Assembly (NCBI GenBank): GCA_028876065.1
Contig: JAGWTI010000010.1
Span: 1-58,759 of the forward strand
Source: Nitrospirota bacterium
GTDB lineage: Bacteria > Nitrospirota > Nitrospiria > Nitrospirales > Nitrospiraceae
Reading direction: 5' to 3'
Length of the DNA: 58,759 bases
Both the position numbers and the translations under genes were made by a program. Below the pieces are notes generated by a model, which saw only the letters and a program-made list of their open reading frames with translations, made no database searches and was not told the origin of the DNA. Position 1 is the first letter of the stretch. Each line of letters starts with the position of its first letter. Of the stretch, positions 1 to 7,132 are shown piece after piece.

Positions 1-725
1 GCTTCGAACACATTATTCTTTAGTTCGCGGAATCGGTCAAGTGTTTCCCAGATCATCAAACTATCAAGAGCCATTCTCTGCTGTCTGAATATATCGATGT
101 CCAGAATGATAGTGACGGAATCTGGGAATGGGTTGGGAGCTGGAGCGTGTGTAATGACAGCCGTTGCATTTAAGTCCGGAATTGAAATGGCAACACGACC
201 AAAAAAGTTTTCAAGATCTTGGTAACGAAAATCTTTTGGAGCATGAGGAGGGGCAGTAAAATAGTCATCTAATTCAATCGAGACAGCACGAATCACTACC
301 TGATTAATATATCGTACGGCCAGACGAGTGATTTCTTTCGGCTTGGCTATGTCGACGTACAACTCCCATGCGGTTTTAGCTTCCTCGCGCAAGGTTTCCC
401 ATCCAGACCAGCTCTCGTTAGGGTCGAGTTTCAGTCGATTGAAGGCAAAACCATCCAGTTTGAGTTGAATGATCTTTTTTTCATCGGAGGAAACGAAATG
501 ATAGCCTATAATTCCGTGCGATTTTTGACTTGAAGCAGTGGAAGCTTCCTGCATTTCCAGGCGGGCCTCAAACGCATAAGCTGCTTTCTTTGAGGGGTAG
601 TTCGTTTTTAACCTTTCATGCAAATGATCGAGTTCCGGCAGCACCGTAGGGGGAAGACGATCAACGCGAATATCAATAATAGCCTCACGGACAGGAGGCT
701 TCTTATAATTAGGCATTTGCGACAT
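1..725 (-). CDS. TIGR04255 family protein, 3' end beyond the window
   Basis: The minus strand read from the ATG at 723-725 gives 241 open codons that run off the left edge, so the C-terminus is missing. The N-terminus has PPVREAIIDIRV, the P-x-x-EAI-x-DIR pattern I associate with TIGR04255, sporadically distributed proteins of about 250-260 aa with no established function. Later blocks such as LAVRYINQVVI and SVTIILDIDIF fit the same family. By eye this stretch is clearly more AT-rich than everything after 860, which suggests acquisition by transfer. No good Shine-Dalgarno precedes the ATG, and a second Met lies at residue 4. Function unknown; family call moderately secure. Confidence 0.7.
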   Translation of the reverse strand, partial: MSQMPNYKKPPVREAIIDIRVDRLPPTVLPELDHLHERLKTNYPSKKAAYAFEARLEMQEASTASSQKSHGIIGYHFVSSDEKKIIQLKLDGFAFNRLKLDPNESWSGWETLREEAKTAWELYVDIAKPKEITRLAVRYINQVVIRAVSIELDDYFTAPPHAPKDFRYQDLENFFGRVAISIPDLNATAVITHAPAPNPFPDSVTIILDIDIFRQQRMALDSLMIWETLDRFRELKNNVFE

Positions 726-857
726 AGCAGAAGCCAAGATGATAGAACTTAATGAAGTTGAAGGCAATGGCCTGTTGTTTGGAACTTATCATCCGCAATA
801 AAGGGATCAGCCTGAAAGCCCATCAAGCTTGAATCTAAGAGAGCGATCAATGGATTC

Positions 858-1190
858 TCACATCGACAGCTTCTCAGCCACGTTGCGCATCTGCACGCCG
901 TGGACGAGGGAGGCGCCGCCGCGGATGGCGCAGGCCACATGCACGGCTTCGGTCATCTCCTCCACGTTCGAGCCCTTTTCCAGGCAGGCCTGGGTATAGG
1001 CGTCGATGCAGTAGGGACATTGCACGCCGTGGGCCACGCCCAGCGCAATCAGGGCCTTCTCGCGCTCGGTCAGCGCCCCTTCCGCGAACACGGCGCTGTA
1101 GTAGCTCATGAACTTGTCCCACAGGTCCTTGTTCCCCTTGCCCATGTCGGCGAACTTGCCCAGGTCCTTGGGATGGTAGTAGGTGTCCAT
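858..1190 (-). CDS. AhpD-like/carboxymuconolactone decarboxylase family protein (arsenosugar-associated peroxidase-like type)
   Basis: The 110-aa protein has the CMD/AhpD fold signature: an alpha-helical body with the redox pair C-P-Y-C at residues 58-61 followed by IDAYTQACLEKG. It closely resembles the small peroxidase-like proteins (TIGR04169) found beside arsenosugar or SAM-enzyme genes, which begin with N/D-TYY-x-PKDL. No ArsM or ArsS homologue lies in this window, so the arsenic link is inference only. GAGGAG lies about 6 nt before the ATG. The gene is complete and of normal length, and the CxxC pair suggests thiol-dependent peroxidase or disulfide chemistry in the cytoplasm. Confidence 0.85.
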   Translation of the reverse strand: MDTYYHPKDLGKFADMGKGNKDLWDKFMSYYSAVFAEGALTEREKALIALGVAHGVQCPYCIDAYTQACLEKGSNVEEMTEAVHVACAIRGGASLVHGVQMRNVAEKLSM

Positions 1191-1202
1191 CTCTTTCTCC
1201 TC

Positions 1203-1265
1203 AGTTTTGAGTTGCGAGTTTTGAATTGAAAACTCAAAACTAAAAATTAAAAACTCAACACTGGG
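1203..1265. repeat. Degenerate heptamer array A (inverted arms)
   Basis: Nine consecutive 7-mers sit in perfect register. The left arm has AGTTTTG, AGTTGCG, AGTTTTG, then AATTGAA at the turn, and the right arm has AACTCAA, AACTAAA, AATTAAA, AACTCAA, CACTGGG. The arms are roughly complementary, so the array can fold as a hairpin. It fills the gap between the AhpD-like gene and the 96-aa gene. Confidence 0.75.
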
Positions 1266-1271
1266 TTCTGG

Positions 1272-1562
1272 TCACGCCGTTCCCGGTTGGTCCGGCTCCG
1301 CCTCGGCCAGGACTTTCGAGAAGCGGTTGCCGACGATGCCGGTCACCTTGGCCATCAGGTCGGAGACCTCTTTCCATTCCTCCGGCTTCAGGTCGTGCTT
1401 GATCTGAGGATGGAGCGCCCACTGGGCGTTCACCTGCTTCCCGGCTCGGGACACGACCACCTTGAGCAGCTCGATGTCGCGTCCCGGCGGTTGCGCGGCG
1501 GGCCCAGGTTTACCCGACTTGCCGACCGGCGGTTTTCCTGGAGGGGGAGTCTGTGTCGCCAT
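1272..1562 (-). CDS. Conserved-looking hypothetical protein, 96 aa
   Basis: No family recognised. The N-terminal 30 residues are rich in Pro, Gly and Lys and look disordered. Residues 32-90 form an amphipathic alpha/beta segment (ELLKVVVSRAG ... WKEVSDLMAKVTGIVGNRF) with a basic/acidic pattern typical of a small soluble domain. I start at the ATG at 1560-1562 because AGAGGA lies about 7 nt upstream of it; a further in-frame ATG lies 15 nt upstream but has a poorer site. There is no signal peptide and no cysteine. The next minus-strand gene upstream starts about 700 bp away, so it is probably transcribed alone. Confidence 0.6.
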   Translation of the reverse strand: MATQTPPPGKPPVGKSGKPGPAAQPPGRDIELLKVVVSRAGKQVNAQWALHPQIKHDLKPEEWKEVSDLMAKVTGIVGNRFSKVLAEAEPDQPGTA

Positions 1563-1642
1563 ATGGTTCCTCTTCAACGGTGAATCAGCGGGTCATCATA
1601 CCGTATCTTCGTTTCCGCTGCCTATGGCTGCGGGCGGATGGT

Positions 1643-2263
1643 TTAGACCCTGCGCTGGTTGCTCTCGGGGAACGGATAGTCCATGTGACGGGCGGTGGCC
1701 CGCGCGACCGCTTCGCCGCAGTAGCGCATCACCACCTTGAGGGCCAGGTCGATCCCGGCGGAGATGCCCGCCGACGTGAGGATGTGACCGTCCTCGACCA
1801 CGCGCAGGGTCTCCTCCACCGTGACGGAGGGAAACGAGTCGCGCATCCGCTCCAACGATCGCCAGTGGGTCGTGGCCCGGCGGCCGTCGAGTAGCCCGGC
1901 TTGCCCCAGCAACAGCGCGCCGGTACAGACCGACGCGAGTGTTTTCACCTGTTTGGCTCGTTCGGTGACCCAGGCGAGCAACGCATCGTTGGCAAGCTCT
2001 TTTCTGGTCCCCCAGCCGCCCGGCACGACGAGCAGGTCCAGCGTTGGGCAAGTGTCGAAGGTATGGTCGGGGATGACGCGCAAGCCGCCGGTCGCCGTCA
2101 CAGGTCCCGGCTCTTCGGCGACCAAGACCACCTCGAACGGCGATGGTTCCGTGCGGCGACGCTCTTCGTGGAGGCGCGTGACGGAGAAGACTTCGTAGGG
2201 TCCGCAGAAGTCCAGGACCTCGACGTCGGGAAACAGCAGGATGCCCACCCGATGACGGATCAT
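1643..2263 (-). CDS. DJ-1/PfpI family protein (isonitrile hydratase-like)
   Basis: The 206-aa protein is a complete class I amidotransferase-like fold of the DJ-1/PfpI superfamily. The N-terminus IGILLFPDVEVLDFCGPYEVF-type segment supplies the conserved acidic residue, VVPGGWGTR lies near residue 80, and the nucleophile elbow SVCTGALLLG places the reactive cysteine at residue 113. The C-terminal half (TTHWRSLERMR ... GISAGIDLALKVV) matches the sub-branch that includes isonitrile hydratase InhA and the N-terminal domain of AraC-like regulators. There is no helix-turn-helix here, so it is a stand-alone enzyme or chaperone. Substrate unknown. It lies 26 bp downstream of suhB on the same strand, so co-transcription is likely. 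Confidence 0.88.
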   Translation of the reverse strand: MIRHRVGILLFPDVEVLDFCGPYEVFSVTRLHEERRRTEPSPFEVVLVAEEPGPVTATGGLRVIPDHTFDTCPTLDLLVVPGGWGTRKELANDALLAWVTERAKQVKTLASVCTGALLLGQAGLLDGRRATTHWRSLERMRDSFPSVTVEETLRVVEDGHILTSAGISAGIDLALKVVMRYCGEAVARATARHMDYPFPESNQRRV

Positions 2264-2289
2264 GCAGGACCTCGTGAATCGTGCAAGGA

Positions 2290-3099
2290 TTAGGTTCGGC
2301 GCAGGATGTCCAGCATCTCCTCGTGGATCAGTCCATTGCTGGCCACGATGGACGGTTCATAGATCGAGTAGGGCGTGCCTTTGAAGTCGGTTACGCGCCC
2401 GCCTGCCTCGCGCAGGATCACCAGGCCGGCCGCCGTGTCCCAGGGGTGCAGTTTGAGCTCCCAGAAGCCGTCGAAGCGGCCGGCCGCCACGTAACACAGG
2501 TCGAGGGCGGCGGTTCCCGTGCGGCGGACCCCCTGAGCGGTCAGGGCGAAACGCGAGAAGTTGTCCAGATTGTTCTGGGCGCTGACGCGAATATCGTAGG
2601 CGAACCCCGTGACGAGCAAGGCACGATCCAGCGTCGGGGTTCGGGAGACCTGCAACGGCGTCCCGTTCAGGAAGGCCCCCTGCCCCGTCTCTGCGGAAAA
2701 GAGCTCCTGGCGCGTCGGGTCCAGGACGACGCCGAGAATACAGGTGCTCCGATATTCGACGCCGATGGAGACGCAGTAGGCCGGGAACCCGTGGGCGAAG
2801 TTGGTCGTGCCGTCCAGCGGATCGATCACCCACTGGTATTCCGGGTCGCTGCCCGACTGCGCGCCCCCCTCCTCCCCCAGAATTCGATGCGCCGGGAAGG
2901 TCTTGCGGATCACCTCGATCACGGCCTGCTCCGAGCGATAATCCGCATCCGTGACCAAGTTGACCGTGTCTTTGTATTCGACGCGGAACCCATTGCGGGC
3001 CGCGTCGGTCAGGATGGAACCGGCGACCCTGGCCGCGTCCAGAGCCGTGGCCTTGAGCTGCGCGCGCACGGACGATGAGGGAAGGGCGGGAGCCGACAT
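2290..3099 (-). CDS. suhB: Inositol monophosphatase family protein (SuhB-like)
   Basis: The 269-aa protein has the Mg-dependent phosphatase motifs in order: GEEGG near residue 75, DPLDGTTNFAHG near 92, and WDTAAG near 225, together forming the metal and phosphate site. Length and motifs are those of bacterial SuhB/IMPase, which removes phosphate from myo-inositol 1-phosphate and, in some bacteria, also acts on related sugar phosphates or binds RNA polymerase. No ribosome-binding site lies before the ATG. Instead a TATGAT box ends 6 nt upstream, which suggests a leaderless transcript. The DJ-1 family gene follows after 26 bp. Confidence 0.9.
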   Translation of the reverse strand: MSAPALPSSSVRAQLKATALDAARVAGSILTDAARNGFRVEYKDTVNLVTDADYRSEQAVIEVIRKTFPAHRILGEEGGAQSGSDPEYQWVIDPLDGTTNFAHGFPAYCVSIGVEYRSTCILGVVLDPTRQELFSAETGQGAFLNGTPLQVSRTPTLDRALLVTGFAYDIRVSAQNNLDNFSRFALTAQGVRRTGTAALDLCYVAAGRFDGFWELKLHPWDTAAGLVILREAGGRVTDFKGTPYSIYEPSIVASNGLIHEEMLDILRRT

Positions 3100-3105
3100 G
3101 CGCGG

Positions 3106-3111
3106 ATCATA
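3106..3111 (-). promoter_or_regulatory. -10 box of suhB, leaderless arrangement
   Basis: TATGAT on the minus strand ends 6 nt before the ATG of suhB. No convincing -35 hexamer is seen at 16-18 bp. The spacing puts the transcription start at or next to the start codon. Confidence 0.45.
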
Positions 3112-3181
3112 CCATAATCCGCACCTTGCTCCCGCGCCTGCGATCCGCTATCGTGCAGGGCACCGAGCGAGGCGAACGACC

Positions 3182-3508
3182 ATGGCCGACGACCCGCAGA
3201 CCCGCGCGATCCGTGACGAGTTCCGGGGCCACCTGGAGCTATTCTACGCGACGCTGAAGCTGGCGCCTCCCTATCATAGTGTGGAGAAGGCGATTGCGCA
3301 CCTGACCGCCGCGCTCAACGCGATGGCTCCGACGGACCGGGCGCTGGTGGCCGCCGAGCCGGCGCGGCGTTGGGTTCACTATAAGACCGCCTTCATCGAG
3401 TCCGGTTTGAGCCAGAAGCACCGGGGCATCATCGCCGGCTTGGCCCGATCCGGTCGGACCGGCCTCCCCGCCGAGTACCAGGCGTTCCTGGACGCCTACT
3501 TGTCTTGA
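3182..3508 (+). CDS. Hypothetical protein, 108 aa
   Basis: A small soluble, mainly alpha-helical protein that I do not recognise. It contains one long amphipathic stretch (HLELFYATLKLAPPYHSVEKAI) and conserved-looking HYKTAFIESGLSQKHRGIIAGL. It has no signal sequence, no membrane segment and no cysteine. I use the ATG at 3182 because GAGGCGA lies about 10 nt upstream; a longer reading overlaps suhB on the other strand and is unlikely. Its 3' end overlaps the convergent membrane-protein gene by 13 bp. Confidence 0.6.
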   Translation: MADDPQTRAIRDEFRGHLELFYATLKLAPPYHSVEKAIAHLTAALNAMAPTDRALVAAEPARRWVHYKTAFIESGLSQKHRGIIAGLARSGRTGLPAEYQAFLDAYLS

Positions 3509-4122
3509 ACTCCCGACGAGGGTTCGAGCGCGGCTCGCAAGTCCCGATAGGCCAGGGTCAGCCGGTGGTTCTCCAGCCGGTAGGCAAGGGCGATCGTGAC
3601 GAGGCCGAAGGCCAGCACCAACAGGCCGATGCCCAGGATGCCCAATCCCATCAGGATGGTGCTGAGAGAGGCCAGGCCTCCGTCGGCCAGGTACATGACC
3701 ACGAACGTCAGCGTGCCGGCGCCCACGATGAGAAACCATGAAGAGGTCAGGATTGCGGAGGACCAGGGAATCCGCTTGATGCAGGTGACCCGTGTCGTCC
3801 GACCCTCTGGTTCAAGTTCCAACGTGGCTTTCAGCGGCCAGGCGGTCCGGAAGCGACTGGGGAGGAACCCCTGTTGCGAGCGCAGGACGATCCGCCGTTC
3901 CGTTGGGAAGAGATGGGCAAAGCCGTTCGGGAGCCGGATCAGGCCGTTCGTGTCGAAGCGGGGACCGATCTCCGCCAGGGTCGGCCATGGTTCCCGATCC
4001 GGTGCCCCGGCAATTCGACACCCGTAGGTGCCGGCCTGCGCCGAGGTACTGGAAAAATAGAGCCAATCCCCCACCACCAGGGCCAGGAATAAAAGCGCCC
4101 CGAATACCCCCGCCAGGATCAT
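3496..4122 (-). CDS. Hypothetical membrane protein, 208 aa
   Basis: The protein begins with an uncleaved-looking hydrophobic segment (residues 1-22), then a soluble region of about 100 residues with a single pair of cysteines, then two strongly hydrophobic spans around residues 126-146 and 152-180, and a charged tail. The pattern suggests an inner-membrane protein with an extracytoplasmic domain between the first and second spans. No family recognised. AGGCAAGGAG lies just upstream of the ATG, so this gene uses an ordinary leader. The last 13 bp overlap the convergent 108-aa gene. Confidence 0.65.
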   Translation of the reverse strand: MILAGVFGALLFLALVVGDWLYFSSTSAQAGTYGCRIAGAPDREPWPTLAEIGPRFDTNGLIRLPNGFAHLFPTERRIVLRSQQGFLPSRFRTAWPLKATLELEPEGRTTRVTCIKRIPWSSAILTSSWFLIVGAGTLTFVVMYLADGGLASLSTILMGLGILGIGLLVLAFGLVTIALAYRLENHRLTLAYRDLRAALEPSSGVQDK

Positions 4123-4212
4123 GGCTCCTTGCCTCCCATCAAGCCGCGCACGATACCACAGAGGCGGTTCTCACGGAAGAGCACAAGGCCGTTCGGAGCC
4201 CTTCCGATGCGG

Positions 4213-4241
4213 TTGACTCTTCTTCGTAAGTTGGTTAGAGT
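4213..4241 (+). promoter_or_regulatory. Sigma-70-type promoter for the methyltransferase gene
   Basis: TTGACT at 4213-4218, a 17-bp spacer and TAGAGT at 4236-4241. This predicts a leader of about 160 nt before the ATG at 4410. It lies in the 287-bp gap between divergent genes, where I see nothing else. Confidence 0.55.
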
Positions 4242-4409
4242 AGCCCCGTTTTCTCATTCAGGCGGGCCTTATCGTTCAGCGGTACGAACTTCGGTTTCCC
4301 GCCTCGGTCACACCCCCGCGCTGTGCAGCATGAGATCCTCGGGTCTGTCCCGGTGAGCTTCGCCCGGGAAGCCAATCCCAGGATGGGGCCAGGCGGGGAC
4401 GGAGGATGC

Positions 4410-5099
4410 ATGGATCTGGAAAAAGTCGAACGGGTTTACTCGAACTACGCAGGCGTCTACGACCAGATTTTCGGCAGGATTTTCCACGAGTCGCGCGAGT
4501 CCACGGTCCGTCGGCTGCCCGTTGCGCATGGGGAGCGAATCCTGGAAGTCGGAGTCGGAACCGGCCTCTCGCTCCCGCTCTACCCCCGCCATTGCCGGTT
4601 GGTGGGCATCGACCTCTCGGACGGTATGTTGGAGAAGGCCCGGGAGCGAGTGCGGATGTATGGGCTGGAGCACGTCGAACTGTCCCGCATGGACGCGGGA
4701 CAGATGGAGTTCCCGGACGACAGCTTCGACACGGTCATGGCCGCCTACGTGGTGACGGCGGTCCCCGACTATCGCAAGGTGGTGACCGAGATGATCCGGG
4801 TGTGCCGGCCGGGCGGGCGGATCATCATGCTGAATCATTTCAGCAACGGGAACAAGCTGATCGCGGCGGTGGAGAAGGTGATCTCGCCCCTTTGCAGGCA
4901 CATCGGGTTCCGGACCGATCTGTCGTTGAATCACGTGCTGGAAGGGACGTCGCTGCTCGTGGCGCGGAAGGAGAAGGTCAACCCGCTACGGTTCTGGCAC
5001 CTCGTAGAATGTGTGAATCGGAAAAACGGCCACGGGCTCGGGAACGGCCATGGCAACGGCCACGGACCTGGAAACGGGAACGGCCGCGCTTCCCATTAG
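4410..5099 (+). CDS. SAM-dependent methyltransferase (UbiE/PmtA-like) with Gly-His-Asn tail
   Basis: The 229-aa class I methyltransferase starts at the ATG with GGAGG just upstream. Motif I, LEVGVGTGLSLPLY (around residue 43), binds SAM; GIDLSDGML is the acidic post-I motif; RVCRPGGRIIMLNHF is the motif III region. The N-terminus (VERVYSNYAGVYDQIFGRIFH) is like that of phosphatidylethanolamine N-methyltransferase PmtA and ubiquinone/menaquinone methyltransferases. Lipid head-group methylation is plausible but not shown. The last 24 residues are a low-complexity Gly/His/Asn run encoded by imperfect GGN-CAC-type repeats, which is unusual for the family and could bind metal. Convergent with the next gene, 9 bp apart. 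Confidence 0.8.
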   Translation: MDLEKVERVYSNYAGVYDQIFGRIFHESRESTVRRLPVAHGERILEVGVGTGLSLPLYPRHCRLVGIDLSDGMLEKARERVRMYGLEHVELSRMDAGQMEFPDDSFDTVMAAYVVTAVPDYRKVVTEMIRVCRPGGRIIMLNHFSNGNKLIAAVEKVISPLCRHIGFRTDLSLNHVLEGTSLLVARKEKVNPLRFWHLVECVNRKNGHGLGNGHGNGHGPGNGNGRASH

Positions 5100-5108
5100 C
5101 CACTTTCC

Positions 5109-6011
5109 TCATTCCGCCGGTTGCATCCGGCGAGTCTCTTCCTGTTCCTGATCCGACGCGCCGCGCGGGGACGGTTGCCCGTCCAGCCCCTGCCCCAGCC
5201 ATTCCGCCCCATCCATGACCTGGTCGCCGGTGAGGCACATGCCCGGGAAATTGCGGGCGAGGAGATTGGCCAGGGCGACGAAAAGCCGGCCCGTCGCACT
5301 GTCCTGGGGGGAGGCGGCGCGGAGCGCGATCACGAAGGCGTAGCCATCCAGCGGCCCGTAGGCTTGCACCAACACGCCGCCGCTGCGGGGCTGGCCCTGG
5401 CTCCCGCGAGGCCGGTATGGAGCCGGCACCAGGCGGCCCTCCCACCGCAACGTCTGGTGGGCGCCGGGCGAACGTTTCCCCGCCTGCCAGGTGCAAGGAA
5501 CCCCGGTCCGGTCCAGATGGTCCAATAACCATTTCACGGTCGGCCGGGTGCCGGCTGAGGCCTGAAAGGTCCATTCGGTCATGCCGGTGCGGCTGGGCCG
5601 TCCCGCGCCAGGCACGGAGATTTCTTCCAGCGTGGCTTCATCGCAGATGACGTACAACTCTCCGTGAGGGTCGAACCAGAACCGGAGCCTTCCCCCCGAC
5701 GCCTCCGCATGGATGGTTCCGATGTCGGAGCAATCCGCCCCTTCCTGCTCGAAGATCGAAAAATCCGTCGCGCCGACCATCGTGAGTTTGGCCACGCGGG
5801 TGAGGGCGTAGAGCCCGGCGTCGCCCTGGATCGCCAGGTCATAGCGGATGATGGCGGTGATGGTGGTGCCGGCCGGGACGTGGCGCCCGGTCGATTCGTC
5901 GTAGAGCCGCTGCTTGCGGACGTGCAGGTCGGTCACTTGCCCGCCCTGGAACGCATGGGCATGGCCCAGCAACCAAGCCAACTCCTCGCCGGTCTTGATC
6001 CGATACTTCAT
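5109..6011 (-). CDS. Hypothetical protein, 300 aa
   Basis: A cytoplasmic protein of mixed alpha/beta character without signal peptide or membrane span; I do not recognise a family. Residues 1-60 contain a heptad-like basic segment and residues 60-140 a beta-rich region (TTITAIIRYDLAIQGDAGLYALTRVAKLTMVG). The C-terminal third (GYAFVIALRAASPQDSATGRLFVALANLLARNFPGM) could be a small alpha/beta domain, and the tail is Gln/Glu-rich. TAGAAT ends 6 nt upstream of the ATG and there is no Shine-Dalgarno, so it probably makes a leaderless mRNA. Transcribed divergently from the stress operon that follows. Confidence 0.65.
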   Translation of the reverse strand: MKYRIKTGEELAWLLGHAHAFQGGQVTDLHVRKQRLYDESTGRHVPAGTTITAIIRYDLAIQGDAGLYALTRVAKLTMVGATDFSIFEQEGADCSDIGTIHAEASGGRLRFWFDPHGELYVICDEATLEEISVPGAGRPSRTGMTEWTFQASAGTRPTVKWLLDHLDRTGVPCTWQAGKRSPGAHQTLRWEGRLVPAPYRPRGSQGQPRSGGVLVQAYGPLDGYAFVIALRAASPQDSATGRLFVALANLLARNFPGMCLTGDQVMDGAEWLGQGLDGQPSPRGASDQEQEETRRMQPAE

Positions 6012-6017
6012 GGGAGC

Positions 6018-6023
6018 ATTCTA
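6018..6023 (-). promoter_or_regulatory. -10 box of the 300-aa gene, leaderless arrangement
   Basis: TAGAAT on the minus strand lies 6 nt before the ATG at 6011. I find no good -35 at the usual distance. Confidence 0.4.
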
Positions 6024-6093
6024 GCGGAATCGCCGGCTCCGGGGCCACAACATGATGAAAATGCGCCGCTTCGCCCCGACGGACGCCACCGCC

Positions 6094-6122
6094 TTGACTT
6101 TAGTTCTATCTAGGACTATCAT
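6094..6122 (+). promoter_or_regulatory. Promoter with internal palindromic operator, stress operon
   Basis: TTGACT (6094-6099), 17-bp spacer, TATCAT (6117-6122). Within the spacer and entering the -10 box is an imperfect palindrome, TAGTTCTA-TC-TAGGACTA (one mismatch per arm), at 6101-6118. A repressor bound there would block RNA polymerase. No regulator gene lies next to it. The predicted leader to the pirin ATG is about 65 nt. Confidence 0.65.
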
Positions 6123-6193
6123 AACCCTTGACATCGCGCCGATTGGCGCGAGGAAGAGGACGGCCACCACTCAGAACGAAAGCGAGGTGGACC

Positions 6194-7132
6194 ATGAACG
6201 CCATGCGATCACATGCGGACGAGCATCGGGTACAGATGGACCGGGGAACGACGGTGGACATGGGGCAGATGAAACAGGTCGTGAAGATCTATCCGCCGGG
6301 ATCGGCCTATATGGTGGGCGACGGCTTTCCCGTGCGCAACTTTATTCCAGGCGCCGGCCTGGGAGAACGGCTCTCGCCCTTTCTCTTGCTGGACTATGCC
6401 GGTCCGAAAACATTCCCTCCGACGGACCATCCGCGGGGGGTGGGCGAACACCCGCACCGCGGCTTCGAGACGGTCACCATCGTCTATGAGGGAATGGTGG
6501 CGCACCGGGACTCGGCGGGGAATGCGGGGACCATCGGCCCCGGCGATGTGCAATGGATGACCGCCGCGTCGGGCATCGTGCACGAAGAGATGCACGAGAA
6601 GGAATTTGCGAGACAGGGGGGCACCCTGCACGCGATTCAACTGTGGGTGAATCTCCCCAAGGCCGCCAAGATGTCCAAGCCCGGCTACCAGACGTTGCTC
6701 AGCGGGGACATTCCTACCGTCGCGCTGGACGGGGGCGCCGGCCGCATTCGGGTGATCGCCGGCCAATGTCGCGGCGCCACCGGGCCGGCGAAGACCTTCA
6801 CGCCGGTTCAGCTCTACGATCTGCGCGTGAACGCGGGACATCGGGTGGACCTGGACCTGCCCAACGGCCACAATGCCGCGCTGTTTGTCCTCAGCGGCCG
6901 GGTCGCGGTGAACGGAGTGCAGACGGTCAACGAGGCGGAGCTGGCCCTGCTCGATCAGAGCGGCGCGCGGCTGACGATCGAGGCCAGGAAAGACGCGACC
7001 ATCCTGGTGCTCGGCGGGGAGCCGATCGACGAGCCGGTCGCCCGCTACGGCCCCTTTGTCATGAACACGCAGCAAGAGATCGTCCAGGCGATCCAGGACT
7101 ACCAGGCGGGCAAGATGGGCCATTTGACATGA
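6194..7132 (+). CDS. Pirin family protein
   Basis: The 312-aa bicupin is of full family length. The N-terminal cupin carries the metal site expected for pirins: GEHPHRGFETVT supplies two histidines, and GIVHEEMHE supplies a third histidine and the glutamate. Bacterial pirins bind Fe and several have quercetinase or redox-sensor activity. GAGGTGG lies 3 nt before the ATG, and the first 30 residues before QVVKIYPPGSAY are a short extension. It is the first gene of the plus-strand stress operon and overlaps the next gene by ATGA, so translation is probably coupled. The exact reaction here is not known. Confidence 0.9.
   Translation: MNAMRSHADEHRVQMDRGTTVDMGQMKQVVKIYPPGSAYMVGDGFPVRNFIPGAGLGERLSPFLLLDYAGPKTFPPTDHPRGVGEHPHRGFETVTIVYEGMVAHRDSAGNAGTIGPGDVQWMTAASGIVHEEMHEKEFARQGGTLHAIQLWVNLPKAAKMSKPGYQTLLSGDIPTVALDGGAGRIRVIAGQCRGATGPAKTFTPVQLYDLRVNAGHRVDLDLPNGHNAALFVLSGRVAVNGVQTVNEAELALLDQSGARLTIEARKDATILVLGGEPIDEPVARYGPFVMNTQQEIVQAIQDYQAGKMGHLT

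Noticed and set aside
2281-3078. Long plus-strand open frame of 265 codons
   Set aside because: It lies fully antisense to suhB, whose catalytic motifs are clear; GC-rich codon bias makes such shadow frames common here.
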